Origin: Erythrobacter sp. WG
Lineage (GTDB): Bacteria; Pseudomonadota; Alphaproteobacteria; Sphingomonadales; Sphingomonadaceae
Length of the DNA: 34,176 bases
Direction: 5' to 3'
Assembly: GCF_026586795.1 (NCBI RefSeq)
Contig: NZ_JAPFGY010000033.1
Coordinates: 1 to 34,176, forward strand
Part shown: piece by piece, positions 14,970 through 24,265 of the stretch
Position numbering within the stretch: position 1 is the first letter of the stretch
Layout: each line of letters opens with the position of its first letter
Program-made: the position numbers and the translations under genes
Notes under the pieces: generated by a model
What the model was told of the DNA's origin: nothing
Databases searched by the model: none
Seen by the model: the letters and a program-made list of their open reading frames with translations, nothing else

Positions 14970-17248
14970 CAGAACCTCATGTTCACTTCCACGCCCCATT
15001 CCGCCGGCCGGCCGATGCCGCCGAAGGCGATGCCGTTGCCGGTGCGGCTGTCCTGGGCGTTGGTCAGGTAGTACTTGTTCGTCACGTTGGTGCCGAACAC
15101 CCCGATGTCGAACCGCTCGTCGGGCAGCTGCCAGGTCGCGCGCAGGTTAAGGAGGCCAAAGCCGGGCTGGCGTTCGAGCGGATCGTTCTCGAGCTGGTAG
15201 GACACCTCGGAACGATAGGTCCAGTCGCCGCGCAGACGCAGTTCGCCGAGGTCGGTCAGCGGCAGGCGGTATTCGCCCGAGATCGTGTAGGTCCACTCCG
15301 GCGTCAGCGGCAGGGGGGTATTGAGGGTGATCCCCGCGACCTGCGGCGACAAGGTGCGATAGCCCGCGTCGAGGTGGCCGAGCGTGCCGCGTAGCGCGAA
15401 GCGTTCGGAAATGTTGGCATCGACCTCGAGCTCGAAGCCGCGAATTCGGCTGTCGCCCGCGTTGCGGGTCTCGAACAGACCCGAGACCGCGGTGAAGACC
15501 AGCAGCTGCTGGTTGCGGTAGTCCGACTGGAACACCGCCGCGTTGACCCGCAGCAGCCGGTCGAAGAAATCGCCCTTGAAGCCGATCTCGTAGGTGCGCG
15601 CTTCCTCGGGCTCGTAGGAGATTATCTGCTGGCTCGAGGGCCGACCGTTGAACCCGCCCGACTTGAAGCCCTCGGCGAAGCTCGCATAGACCCGCATCCG
15701 GTCGGCCACCTGGAGATTGACACCGATGCGCGGGGTCACCGCGCTGAAGGTGCGCGACACCTGAGTGTAGGGCAGCGCGACGCGGGTCGTGCCGGGTGCC
15801 GGGATGGCGATCGGGGGCAGCGCGGTCGGCACGGCCTCGCGGTTGTCGAGCAGCGAATCGTTGGCCTGGTCCTTGGTCTCGCTGGTCCAGCGCAGGCCGG
15901 CGAAGATGTTGATCCAGTCGTTCACGTCCCAGCTCAGCTCGCCGAACGCCGCCACGGATTCGACGTCGAGCCAGATATTGTTGCGCGAGCGCAGGCAGCG
16001 GTTGACCAGTCGCGGCTGGTTGCTCCCGGTGCACAGGGTCACGTTGTTGAAGGCGTTCTCGGCGAAGTAGTAGCCGCCCAGCAGATAGTTCACATTGCCG
16101 ATCTGGCCCGACAGCTGGATCTCCTGGCTGATCTGCTCCTGCCGTAGCACGCTGGCGTTGTCGTAGAGCACGAAGCGGGTGCCGTCGAAATCGGCGAAAC
16201 TGTCCTCGTCGAACTGGCGCCACGCGCTGATCCACTTGAGCGTCCCGAAGCCGAGATCGCCGGTGACGGTCAGGCTCACCCCGCCGGTGTCGATGTCGAG
16301 CTGGTCCGGGACCGAGGCGAAGTTGTCGCGGCGGTTCGTCGAGCGGTCGGCCGCAACTCCCGTCGGGAAGGGCACGCCGGTGGGCGAGACGCCGGGGAGA
16401 AAGAAGGGCCCGCCCAACATCGGGGGACGCGGGACGGTGATCCCAGCCTGCGGGTTGAAGCCGAGCAGCACCTGGTGGGAAGGCGAATTGCGCGCGCGCA
16501 GGTAATCGCCTTGCAGCAGGATCGAGAAGTCCGGGCTGGGCTCGAACAGCACCTTCAGCCGCCCGCCGAGCTCGGACACCTTGCCGAAGGTCTCGCCGGT
16601 GGCGACGTTGCGGCCCCAGCCGTCCTGGTTGCGGGTGAAGCCGGTCGCCCGGATCGCCGCGTTTGCGGCCAGCGGCACGTTGAGCGAGGCGCTGAGGTCG
16701 TAGCGCTCGCGCGAGCCGGTGATGCCCCGCACCCGCGCCGAGAAGCCGCCCGGATCGGGGCTGACCGTGACGAGGCTGATCGCACCGCCGATGGTGTTGC
16801 GCCCGAACAGGGTGCCTTGCGGCCCGCGCAGCACCTCGAGCCGTTCGAGATCGAGGAGGTCGACCGACGAGGCCTGGAGGCGGGCGATGTAGACGTCGTC
16901 GACATAGACGCCGACGCCCGGGTCGAGCGCGATCGAATTGTCGAGCTGGCCCACGCCGCGGATGAAGAAGCCGCCGAAATTGCCCCCGGTCGGCCCGGTG
17001 GTGACGGCGACGTTGGGCGCGAAGGCGATGGCGTCGTTGACGTTGCGCGCCGAGCGCGCCTCAAGCGTCTCGCCCGAAATGGCGGTCACCGAGATCGGCA
17101 CGTCCTGGATGTTCTGCGCGCGGCGCTGGGCGGTGACGATGATTTCCTGATCACCTTCGGCGGGAGCCGGGTTTTCCTGGGCCCACACCGGCGACATTGC
17201 CGTGCCCGCAAGCAGACCGGCCGCAACAATCCTCAGTGTCACGCGCAT
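14969..17248 (-). CDS. TonB-dependent outer-membrane receptor
   Basis: The start at 17248 is supported by AGGAG and yields a signal peptide (MRVTLRIVAAGLLAGTAMSPVWA, cleavage before QE). The 759-residue protein then shows a TonB-box region (EIIVTAQRR), a plug domain to about residue 190 containing NVNDAIAFAPNV, FFIRGVGQLDNS, VDDVYIARLQ and LEVLRGPQGTLFGRNTIGGAI, and a long beta-barrel ending in Phe (EVNMRF), the usual outer-membrane insertion signal. It belongs to the large sphingomonad receptor group that takes up siderophores, vitamins, sugars or aromatics. Ligand unknown. The coupled cytochrome b561 downstream hints at a redox-active or iron-containing cargo. Confidence 0.93.
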   Translation of the reverse strand: MRVTLRIVAAGLLAGTAMSPVWAQENPAPAEGDQEIIVTAQRRAQNIQDVPISVTAISGETLEARSARNVNDAIAFAPNVAVTTGPTGGNFGGFFIRGVGQLDNSIALDPGVGVYVDDVYIARLQASSVDLLDLERLEVLRGPQGTLFGRNTIGGAISLVTVSPDPGGFSARVRGITGSRERYDLSASLNVPLAANAAIRATGFTRNQDGWGRNVATGETFGKVSELGGRLKVLFEPSPDFSILLQGDYLRARNSPSHQVLLGFNPQAGITVPRPPMLGGPFFLPGVSPTGVPFPTGVAADRSTNRRDNFASVPDQLDIDTGGVSLTVTGDLGFGTLKWISAWRQFDEDSFADFDGTRFVLYDNASVLRQEQISQEIQLSGQIGNVNYLLGGYYFAENAFNNVTLCTGSNQPRLVNRCLRSRNNIWLDVESVAAFGELSWDVNDWINIFAGLRWTSETKDQANDSLLDNREAVPTALPPIAIPAPGTTRVALPYTQVSRTFSAVTPRIGVNLQVADRMRVYASFAEGFKSGGFNGRPSSQQIISYEPEEARTYEIGFKGDFFDRLLRVNAAVFQSDYRNQQLLVFTAVSGLFETRNAGDSRIRGFELEVDANISERFALRGTLGHLDAGYRTLSPQVAGITLNTPLPLTPEWTYTISGEYRLPLTDLGELRLRGDWTYRSEVSYQLENDPLERQPGFGLLNLRATWQLPDERFDIGVFGTNVTNKYYLTNAQDSRTGNGIAFGGIGRPAEWGVEVNMRF

Positions 17249-17436
17249 CTCTCCTATCTGGTGCAGCCCTGCGGCCCCGCCTGGCCAGCGGGTTCGCCCC
17301 CCTCCCCGGGGTATATCGGCAGGATCCCGCACGTCCCCCCGCGAAGCGCCGCAAGGACCATGCGAGGATGATTGTCACGGGATTGCCATCACGCCCTTAC
17401 GAAATCGCGGGCGGGGGCCATAAGCTCTGGTTGTGC

Positions 17437-17853
17437 CTAGAGGCTCTGGAAGCGGATGCTGATCGCGGTCGCCCCGGCGACCTTGAAGCGCGCCGGCTTG
17501 AAGCGCGGCGGACCGTTCAGCTTCTGGTTGTTGGACATCCCCACCGCCTCGAGCGGCAGGCCAAGGAAGTTGCTGTCCAGCTTGCCGTTGCCGTTGGCGT
17601 CGTGGAAGGCGGAGACCGCATAAGTGCCGGCGGCGACGTTCTCGAACCGCGCACTCGTCGCACCGGCCGGGACGACGATGCGTTTCACCGCCTTGCCGCT
17701 TTCGCAATCGGGGAATCCCGCCTCGCCCGACCACAGGCACAGGACGATCGATCCCGCGTTTTTCTTGACCCCTTGTAAGGTGACCGTGACGTCATCCGCG
17801 CGGGCAGGGCTTGCCAGCACCGTCAGGGTGGCTGCCATCCAGAGGTATCGCAT
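17437..17853 (-). CDS. Secreted DUF2141 family protein
   Basis: From ATG 17853 (AAGGA about nine bases upstream) the 138-residue product has a clear signal peptide MRYLWMAATLTVLASPARA followed by DDVTVTLQGVKKNAGSIVLCLW. It contains the DUF2141 hallmarks AAGTYAVSAFHDANGNGKLDSNFLGLPLEAVGMSNN and a terminal strand ATAISIRFQ. The DANGNGKLD loop looks like an EF-hand-type calcium site. Function of the family is not established; it is periplasmic or secreted. It stands alone on the minus strand upstream of the TonB receptor with a 188-base gap and is divergent to the HyuAB operon. Confidence 0.9.
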   Translation of the reverse strand: MRYLWMAATLTVLASPARADDVTVTLQGVKKNAGSIVLCLWSGEAGFPDCESGKAVKRIVVPAGATSARFENVAAGTYAVSAFHDANGNGKLDSNFLGLPLEAVGMSNNQKLNGPPRFKPARFKVAGATAISIRFQSL

Positions 17854-18032
17854 CGGCTCGTTCCTTCCTGTCATGCAGTGCGCCGGGAACCGGCGGAGCA
17901 TCGCCGCTACCGCGCTGGCCGGTGCGCGATGCCATAGAAACCCCCACCCCCGAGGTGACAAGATTTCATGAGAACGCCCGCACCGGCGAGGCGTGGTTGC
18001 TTTGTCGCGAGGCTTGGACGACACAGCAGCCG

Positions 18033-21000
18033 ATGATCGTGTCGCAACCAGCAGCGTGGCGCTTCGCCGTCGACCGGGGCGGCACCTTTACCGACGTGGT
18101 CGCCACCACGCCCACCGGGCGGCTGGTGACCGCGAAGCTGCTGTCGGAGAACCCCGGCCAATATGCGGACGCCGCGAGCGAGGCGGTGCGGCGCCTGATG
18201 GCGGCGCACGGCGAAGGCCCCATCGCCGAGCTTCGCATCGGCACCACGGTGGCCACCAATGCGCTGCTCGAGCGGAAGGGCGAGCGGCTGGCGCTGGCCA
18301 TCACGAAAGGGTTCGCCGATGCGCTGCGGATCGGCACGCAGGCGCGGCCCGATATCTTCGCGCGCCATATCGTGCTACCCGAACAGCTGCCCGCCCGCGT
18401 GGTCGAGATCGACGAGCGGGTCGCCGCCGACGGCACGGTGCTGCGCCCGCTGGGCGAGACAGCCGCGCGCGCCGCCTTCGCGCAGCTGCGCGAAGAGGGT
18501 TTCGCCGCGCTCGCGATCGTCCTCATGCACGGCTGGCAGCACCGCGATCACGAGGCGCGGCTGGCCGGCATTGCGCGGGAGCTGGGCTTCGCGCAGGTCA
18601 GCGTCAGCCACGAGGTCGCCCCGTTGATCCGGCTGATCCCGCGCGGCGATACGACCGTGGTCGACGCCTATCTTTCGCCGGTCTTGCGGCGCTACACCGA
18701 TACGCTCGCCGCGAGCCTTCCGGCGACCGGCGCGCTGCGCTTCATGCAGTCGAATGGCGGGCTCGCCGAGGTGGGCGCGTTTCGGGGGAAGGACGCGATC
18801 CTTTCGGGCCCGGCGGGCGGAGTGGTCGGGATGGTCGCCGCGTGCGAACCGCTCGGCCATACCCGGCTAATCGGCTTCGACATGGGCGGCACCAGCACGG
18901 ACGTTGCGCATTACGCGGGCGAGGTGGAGCTGACCGGCGACAGCGTGGTGGCAGGCGTCCGCGTCGCCGCGCCGATGATGCAGATCCACACCGTGGCGGC
19001 GGGTGGCGGGTCGATCTGCCGGTTCGACGGCGCGCGCTTTCGGGTCGGGCCCGAGAGCGCGGGGGCCGAACCCGGCCCCGCCTGTTACCGCAAGGGCGGG
19101 CCGCTGACGGTGACCGACTGCAACCTGTTCCTCGGGCGGATCGACCCGGCCTTCTTCCCCGCCGTGTTCGGCCCGGGCGGGGACGAACCGCTCGACCCTG
19201 CGGCGGCCCGCGCCCGGCTGCAAGAGATCGCCGCGCAGCTTCCTGAGCCCCGCAGCCTCCAGACAATCGCCGAGGGCTTCCTCGCCATCGCCATCAACAA
19301 CATGGCCGCGGCAATCCGCAAGATTTCGGTCGCACGCGGGCATGACGTGACGCGCTACGCGCTCGCCTGCTTCGGCGGGGCGGGCGGCCAGCACGCCTGC
19401 CGCGTGGCGGACGCGCTGGGGATCGGGACGGTGCTCGTCCATCCGCTTGCCGGGATGCTCTCGGCCTACGGCATCGGCCTCGCCCCGGTGAAGGCGATCC
19501 GCGAGGTGAGCCTCGTGCGACCGCTGACCGAGTGTTTCGCGCAGGAACGAGGCGTGCTGGAGGCGCAGGCGCGGCAGGACCTGCTCGACCAGGGCATCCC
19601 CGCCGAGGCGATCCGCATCGCGCCGCGCGCGCGCCTGCGCTTTGCCGGGAGCGACAGCCTGCTGGCGATCCCTTGCGACGATCCTGCCGCGATGGACGCG
19701 GCCTTCCGCGCGCTCCACCGCCAGCGCTTCGGCTATTCGGACGCGGACGCGGCGATCATCGTCGAGGCGCTCAGCGTCGAGGCGCGCGGGGTCTCGGGCG
19801 GACTGGGCGCGTTCGCGCCCGAACCGGCCGCGGTGCATGGCGCGCCCTCGGGCCGCTGGCCTACCGTCGCCCGCGCGGCCATGCAGGTCGGGGAGGTCGT
19901 CCCCGGCCCGGCGCTCGTCATCGACCCGGGTTCCACCACCGTCGTCGAGGAGGGTTGGCAGGCGCGGCTGGCCGAGGAGGGCAGCCTCGTCCTCACCCGC
20001 ACCGTGCCGCTCGCCCGCGCGCGGGCCGCAGGAACCGCCGTCGATCCGGTCCGCCTCGAGATCTTCAACAACCTCTTCATGGCCATCGCCGAGGAGATGG
20101 GGGTGGTGCTGCAATCCACAGCGACGTCGGTCAACATCAAGGAACGGCTGGATTTCTCCTGCGCGCTGTTCGACGCGCAAGGGGCACTGATCGCCAACGC
20201 GCCGCATATCCCCGTGCACCTCGGCAGCATGGGCGATTCCATCGCGCGGGTGATCGAGGCCCGCGGGGCTGCGCGCGACGGGCGGGGCTTCCGGCGCGGG
20301 GACGCCTATGTGCTCAACGATCCCTATCGCGGCGGCACGCACCTGCCCGACATCACGGTGATCGTGCCGGTGTTCTACTCCGATGAAGGGGACGAGCCCG
20401 ACGCCTTCGTCGCCGCGCGCGGTCACCATGCCGACATCGGCGGGATCGCGCCGGGCTCGATGCCGCCCGACAGCCGCACCATCGCCGAGGAGGGCGTGCT
20501 GCTCGACAATGTGTTGCTGGTGGATGCAGGCACCTTCCGCGAGGCTGCGACCCGCGAGGCGCTTGCCGCCGCCGAGCATCCGGCGCGCAACCCGGACCGC
20601 AACCTCTCGGACCTGCGCGCCCAGCTCGCCGCCTGCACCCGCGGCGCGGAATTGCTGCAAGGCGCAGCGCACGAACAGGGGGCCGAGGTGCTCGCCGCCT
20701 ATATGGACCACGTCCTCGCCAACGCCGAGGAAAGCGTGCGGCGCCTCATCGCAGGGCTCTCGGACGGCGAATTCGCCTACCCGATGGACAACGGCGCGGT
20801 GGTGCAGGTAGCGATCCGCGTCGACCGCGTAAGCCGTTCGGCGGTGTTCGACTTCACCGGCACCAGCGCGCAGCTTCCCGGCAACTTCAACGCCCCCCGC
20901 TCGATCACCCGTGCCGCGGCACTCTACGTCCTGCGCACGCTGATCGACGATGCGATCCCGATGAACGACGGGTGCCTCAGGCCGGTGACGCTGATCGTGC

Positions 21001-21584
21001 CCGAAGGCTCGATGCTGAACCCCAAGCCGGGCGCGGCGGTGGTGGCGGGGAATGTCGAGACCAGTCAGGTCGTCACCGACGCGCTGTTCGCGGCCACGGG
21101 CAGGCTCGCGCCAAGCCAAGGCACGATGAACAACTTCACCTTCGGCAACGCGCGGCACCAGTATTACGAGACGATCTGCGGCGGGTCCGGTGCGGGACCA
21201 GACCATCCGGGGACCAGCGCGGTGCAGACCCACATGACCAATTCGCGCCTGACCGATCCCGAAATCCTCGAAACGCGCCTGCCGGTGCGGCTGGAGGAGT
21301 TCGCGATCCGGCGCGGCTCCGGGGGCGAGGGGCGGCAGCGCGGCGGCGACGGCGTCGTACGGCGCGTGCGCTTCCTCGAACCGATGCGCGCCAATATCCT
21401 CGCCAACCGCCGCAAGGAGGCTCCGCGCGGGCTGGCAGGCGGGGGCGATGCGCTCCCCGGCGAAAACTGGGTCGAACGCGCCGACGGTTCGCGCGAGGAT
21501 TTGGGCGCTGCCGCCTCTGCCGCGATGCAGCCGGGCGATACCTTCGTGATCCTGACACCCGGGGGAGGGGGCTTCGGCGGATGA
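18033..21584 (+). CDS. Fused hydantoinase A-hydantoinase B, ATP-dependent 5-oxoprolinase-type enzyme
   Basis: The 1183-residue protein joins HyuA and HyuB in one chain, like eukaryotic and some bacterial 5-oxoprolinases. The N-terminal part begins with RFAVDRGGTFTDVVATTP (10-27, phosphate-binding loop of the ASKHA fold) and contains GFDMGGTSTDVAHYAGE from 281 (second phosphate loop). From about 670 the HyuB domain runs VDPVRLEIFNNLFMAIAEEMG to a Gly-rich end LTPGGGGFGG. The enzyme would hydrolyse a lactam or hydantoin-like ring with ATP, for instance 5-oxoproline to glutamate. The start ATG 18033 has a poor ribosome-binding site. Coupling to the DUF969/DUF979 genes favours the 5-oxoproline reading over N-methylhydantoin or acetophenone carboxylation. 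Confidence 0.88.
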   Translation: MIVSQPAAWRFAVDRGGTFTDVVATTPTGRLVTAKLLSENPGQYADAASEAVRRLMAAHGEGPIAELRIGTTVATNALLERKGERLALAITKGFADALRIGTQARPDIFARHIVLPEQLPARVVEIDERVAADGTVLRPLGETAARAAFAQLREEGFAALAIVLMHGWQHRDHEARLAGIARELGFAQVSVSHEVAPLIRLIPRGDTTVVDAYLSPVLRRYTDTLAASLPATGALRFMQSNGGLAEVGAFRGKDAILSGPAGGVVGMVAACEPLGHTRLIGFDMGGTSTDVAHYAGEVELTGDSVVAGVRVAAPMMQIHTVAAGGGSICRFDGARFRVGPESAGAEPGPACYRKGGPLTVTDCNLFLGRIDPAFFPAVFGPGGDEPLDPAAARARLQEIAAQLPEPRSLQTIAEGFLAIAINNMAAAIRKISVARGHDVTRYALACFGGAGGQHACRVADALGIGTVLVHPLAGMLSAYGIGLAPVKAIREVSLVRPLTECFAQERGVLEAQARQDLLDQGIPAEAIRIAPRARLRFAGSDSLLAIPCDDPAAMDAAFRALHRQRFGYSDADAAIIVEALSVEARGVSGGLGAFAPEPAAVHGAPSGRWPTVARAAMQVGEVVPGPALVIDPGSTTVVEEGWQARLAEEGSLVLTRTVPLARARAAGTAVDPVRLEIFNNLFMAIAEEMGVVLQSTATSVNIKERLDFSCALFDAQGALIANAPHIPVHLGSMGDSIARVIEARGAARDGRGFRRGDAYVLNDPYRGGTHLPDITVIVPVFYSDEGDEPDAFVAARGHHADIGGIAPGSMPPDSRTIAEEGVLLDNVLLVDAGTFREAATREALAAAEHPARNPDRNLSDLRAQLAACTRGAELLQGAAHEQGAEVLAAYMDHVLANAEESVRRLIAGLSDGEFAYPMDNGAVVQVAIRVDRVSRSAVFDFTGTSAQLPGNFNAPRSITRAAALYVLRTLIDDAIPMNDGCLRPVTLIVPEGSMLNPKPGAAVVAGNVETSQVVTDALFAATGRLAPSQGTMNNFTFGNARHQYYETICGGSGAGPDHPGTSAVQTHMTNSRLTDPEILETRLPVRLEEFAIRRGSGGEGRQRGGDGVVRRVRFLEPMRANILANRRKEAPRGLAGGGDALPGENWVERADGSREDLGAAASAAMQPGDTFVILTPGGGGFGG

Positions 21585-22252
21585 ACTATTGGCCGCTGGC
21601 GGGCATCGCCATCGTCGTTCTGGGCTTTGCGCTGCGCTTCAATCCGCTGCTGGTGGTGGTGAGCGCCGCGCTGGCAACCGGCGTGCTGGCGGGGCTCGAC
21701 CTCCTCTCGGTGGTCGAGGCGCTCGGCAAGGCGTTCAACGACAACCGCTATATCTCGGTGACATGGATCATCCTGCCGGTGATCGGGCTGCTGGAACGCT
21801 ACGGCCTCCAGCAACGCGCCCGCGCGGTGATCGCGGGGATGCGCGGGGCGACGATGGGCAGGCTGCTGGTCGCCTACCTCGCGTTCCGCCAGCTCGCATC
21901 GGCGCTTGGCATGAAGGACATCGGCGGGCACCCCCAGGCGGTCCGCCCGCTGGTCGCGCCGATGGCCGAGGCCGCAGCGGTCAAGACCCACGGCGACCTC
22001 CCCGAGGAAGACCGCGACCGCATCAAGGCGATGGCCGCGGCGACCGACAATGTCGGTCTGTTCTTCGGCGAGGACATCTTCTTCGCCATCGCCTCGATCC
22101 TGCTGATCCAGGGCGTGTTCGAGGCGGCGGGCTACCCGCTCACCCCGCTCGAACTCTCGATCTGGGCGATCCCGACCGCGATTGTCGCCTTCGCGATCCA
22201 TTCTTGGCGGGTACTCGCCTTCGACCGGCGGCTGGGGAGAGCGGGCCAATGA
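21581..22252 (+). CDS. DUF969 family membrane protein, predicted 5-oxoproline transporter subunit
   Basis: The 223-residue, strongly hydrophobic protein has several membrane segments and the DUF969 core: WPLAGIAIVVLGFALRFNPLLVVV, ILPVIGLLERYGLQQRAR, LLVAYLAFRQLASALGMKDIGGHPQ, VRPLVAPMAEAAA and DNVGLFFGEDIFFAIASILLIQG. The ATG overlaps the oxoprolinase stop as ATGA, and its own stop overlaps the DUF979 start the same way. DUF969 and DUF979 are nearly always paired and are annotated by genome context as a 5-oxoproline transporter; I know of no direct biochemical proof. Alternative substrates are other cyclic amides handled by HyuAB. Confidence 0.88.
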   Translation: MNYWPLAGIAIVVLGFALRFNPLLVVVSAALATGVLAGLDLLSVVEALGKAFNDNRYISVTWIILPVIGLLERYGLQQRARAVIAGMRGATMGRLLVAYLAFRQLASALGMKDIGGHPQAVRPLVAPMAEAAAVKTHGDLPEEDRDRIKAMAAATDNVGLFFGEDIFFAIASILLIQGVFEAAGYPLTPLELSIWAIPTAIVAFAIHSWRVLAFDRRLGRAGQ

Positions 22253-23199
22253 TCACCTACGAGTGGCTCTATGTCCTCGCCGGGGCGGCTTTCGCCATAT
22301 GGGCGGCGCTTTCGGCGAGAGACAGGCGCTGGGGCAACGCGGCCTTCTGGGCGCTGCTGGCCGTCAGCTTCTTCTTCGGCAGCCATCTCTCGGATTTGGC
22401 CAACGGCGTGCTGGTGCTGGCGCTGGTGGCGATCGCGGGGCTGGGCGGCCTCAAGCGCAGCGATCCGCCGACCACCTCTCCGCAAGAGCGCGAGGCGCTC
22501 GCCGAGCGGTTGGGCAACAAGCTGTTCCTGCCCGCGCTGATCGTGCCGCTCACCGCGGTCGCGGGGACGTTGCTCTACAACTTCACGCCGCTGGGCGAGA
22601 CCGGCCTGTTCGAGGCGCGGCGCGAGACGCTGATCCTGTTCGGCATCGGGGTGCTTGCCGCGCTCGCCGCGACGTGCCTCTGGCTGCGCCCCCCGCTGCT
22701 GGGCCCTGCCGAGGAAGGGCGGCGGCTGATCGATTCGATCGGTTGGGCTGCGATCCTCCCGCAGATGCTCGCGGCGCTGGGCGCGGTCTTCGCGCTTGCG
22801 GGCGTGGGCGACATCATCGGCGGGGTGGCGCGCGGCCTGATCCCGGAGGGGAGCGTGTTCCTGACCGTAGTCGTCTTCGCCGTCGGCATGGCGGGCTTCA
22901 CCATGATCATGGGCAACGCCTTCGCCGCCTTTCCGGTGATGGCGGCCGCGATCGGCATTCCGCTGCTGATCGCGGAAGACGGCGGCCGTCCGGCGGTGAT
23001 CGGCGCGGTGGGAATGCTCGCGGGTTTCTGCGGCACGCTGCTCACGCCGATGGCGGCGAACTTCAACATCGTGCCGGCCGCGCTGCTCGAACTGAAGGAC
23101 CAGAACGCGGTGATCCGCCAGCAGGTCGGCACCGCCGTGCCGCTATGGGTGTGCAATGTGCTGATCATCTATGTGGGAGGGTTCCTGCTATGGCGCTGA
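22249..23199 (+). CDS. DUF979 family membrane protein, predicted 5-oxoproline transporter subunit
   Basis: The 316-residue protein has about nine hydrophobic segments. DUF979-like features are WLYVLAGAAFAIWAALSARDR at the start, RLGNKLFLPALIVPLTA, FGIGVLAAL, IGWAAILPQMLAALGAVFALAGVGDIIGG, MAGFTMIMGNAFAAFPVMAAAIGIPLLI and a conserved end MLAGFCGTLLTPMAANFNIVPAALLELKDQNAVIRQQ. The last block resembles citrate/GntP-type ion-transporter signatures, which supports a secondary transporter. It partners DUF969 and overlaps both neighbours (four bases upstream, ten downstream). Confidence 0.88.
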   Translation: MITYEWLYVLAGAAFAIWAALSARDRRWGNAAFWALLAVSFFFGSHLSDLANGVLVLALVAIAGLGGLKRSDPPTTSPQEREALAERLGNKLFLPALIVPLTAVAGTLLYNFTPLGETGLFEARRETLILFGIGVLAALAATCLWLRPPLLGPAEEGRRLIDSIGWAAILPQMLAALGAVFALAGVGDIIGGVARGLIPEGSVFLTVVVFAVGMAGFTMIMGNAFAAFPVMAAAIGIPLLIAEDGGRPAVIGAVGMLAGFCGTLLTPMAANFNIVPAALLELKDQNAVIRQQVGTAVPLWVCNVLIIYVGGFLLWR

Positions 23200-24179
23200 C
23201 GGAGGACACCGCCCGCCGCTTCGCCCGCGTGGCGCTGGGACACGTCGCGCGCGCCTTCCCCTACAAGGACGACCACGTCTTCATCGGCCCCGAAGACCTG
23301 CGCCTGCCGCAGCAAGCGCACCCGGTGTTCTTCGGCAGCTTCGACTGGCACTCCTGCGTCCACGGCTGGTGGACCTTGCTGACGCTGCGGCGGCTCTATC
23401 CCGCAATGCCCGAGGCCGCGCAGATCGAGGCGCTGGCCGAGACGACCTTCACGCCGGAAAAGCTCGCGATCGAGCTCGCCTATCTGGACCGACCCTCCGC
23501 ACGCGGGTTCGAGCGGCCCTATGGCTGGGGCTGGCTGATGTGCCTCCACCACGAAGCCGCGCGGCACGGGGACAAGGTGTGGGGCGAGCGGCTCGAACCG
23601 CTCGCCCGCGCCTTCGCGCAGCGGCTTCGCGATTACCTCGCCATTCTCACCTATCCGATCACCGTCGGCACCCACTTCAACACCGCCTTCGCGCTGGTGC
23701 TGGCGAGGGCCTGGGCCGAGAGCCGCGATCCCGGACTGGTGGAGCTGATCGACGACTGGGCGACCCGCGCCTTCGGTCACCGCCGCGATTATGCGGGCTG
23801 GGAACCCGGCGGCGACGAGTTCCTCTCCCCCGTCCTTACCGCCGCCGTGCTGATGAGCGAGGTCCTGCCGCACCGCGCCTTCGCAGCGTGGTTCGCGGCG
23901 CTGGTGATCGAGAACGACTGGCTGAGCCGCGAATGCCGCCCGGTCATCGTCTCCGACCGCAGCGACGGCAAGATCGCGCATCTCGACGGCCTCAACCTCA
24001 GCCGCGCATGGTGCCTCAAGGCGATCGGCGCGCGGCTTGGCGTCCCGCACGAAGCCGCGCTGCGCCGCCTCGCCGACCAGCACCTCGCCGCGGCGCTCCC
24101 GCATGTGGAGGGCGACTACATGGGCGAACACTGGCTCGCGAGCTTCGCCCTGCTGGCGCTGCTGCCGGCAGAGCGCTGA
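23190..24179 (+). CDS. DUF2891 family cytoplasmic protein
   Basis: The 329-residue soluble protein carries the DUF2891 signature FFGSFDWHSCVHGWWTLLTLRRLYP (about 47-71). Further blocks are YGWGWLMCLHHE (about 113-124), GTHFNTAFALVLARAW, GGDEFLSPVLTAAVLMSEVL, LDGLNLSRAWCLKAI and GDYMGEHWLASFALLAL. The repeated helix pairs and conserved His, Trp and Asp residues look like an alpha/alpha-toroid enzyme; no activity is established. GGGAGGG lies upstream of ATG 23190, which is inside the end of the DUF979 gene. The position as the last gene of the HyuAB/transporter operon suggests processing of the same cyclic compound or its product. Confidence 0.87.
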   Translation: MALTEDTARRFARVALGHVARAFPYKDDHVFIGPEDLRLPQQAHPVFFGSFDWHSCVHGWWTLLTLRRLYPAMPEAAQIEALAETTFTPEKLAIELAYLDRPSARGFERPYGWGWLMCLHHEAARHGDKVWGERLEPLARAFAQRLRDYLAILTYPITVGTHFNTAFALVLARAWAESRDPGLVELIDDWATRAFGHRRDYAGWEPGGDEFLSPVLTAAVLMSEVLPHRAFAAWFAALVIENDWLSRECRPVIVSDRSDGKIAHLDGLNLSRAWCLKAIGARLGVPHEAALRRLADQHLAAALPHVEGDYMGEHWLASFALLALLPAER

Positions 24180-24219
24180 CGGGACGATCCGGATCGACTG
24201 CGCCGTGGCGGGCCGGTCG

Positions 24220-24265
24220 CGGCGCGGGCTATCAGGCCCGCAGCTGTCGCTGATAGCCCGCGCCG
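24220..24265. terminator. Long perfect hairpin between convergent genes, overlapping the GGDEF-EAL stop codon
   Basis: Arms 24220-24235 and 24250-24265 are perfectly complementary over 16 bases (CGGCGCGGGCTATCAG and its reverse complement), with a 14-base loop. It starts 40 bases after the DUF2891 stop and includes the last ten codons and TGA stop of the opposing gene, followed by an in-frame TAG. There is no T-tract, so it may act as a bidirectional barrier or RNA-stabilising stem rather than a classic intrinsic terminator. Confidence 0.7.
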
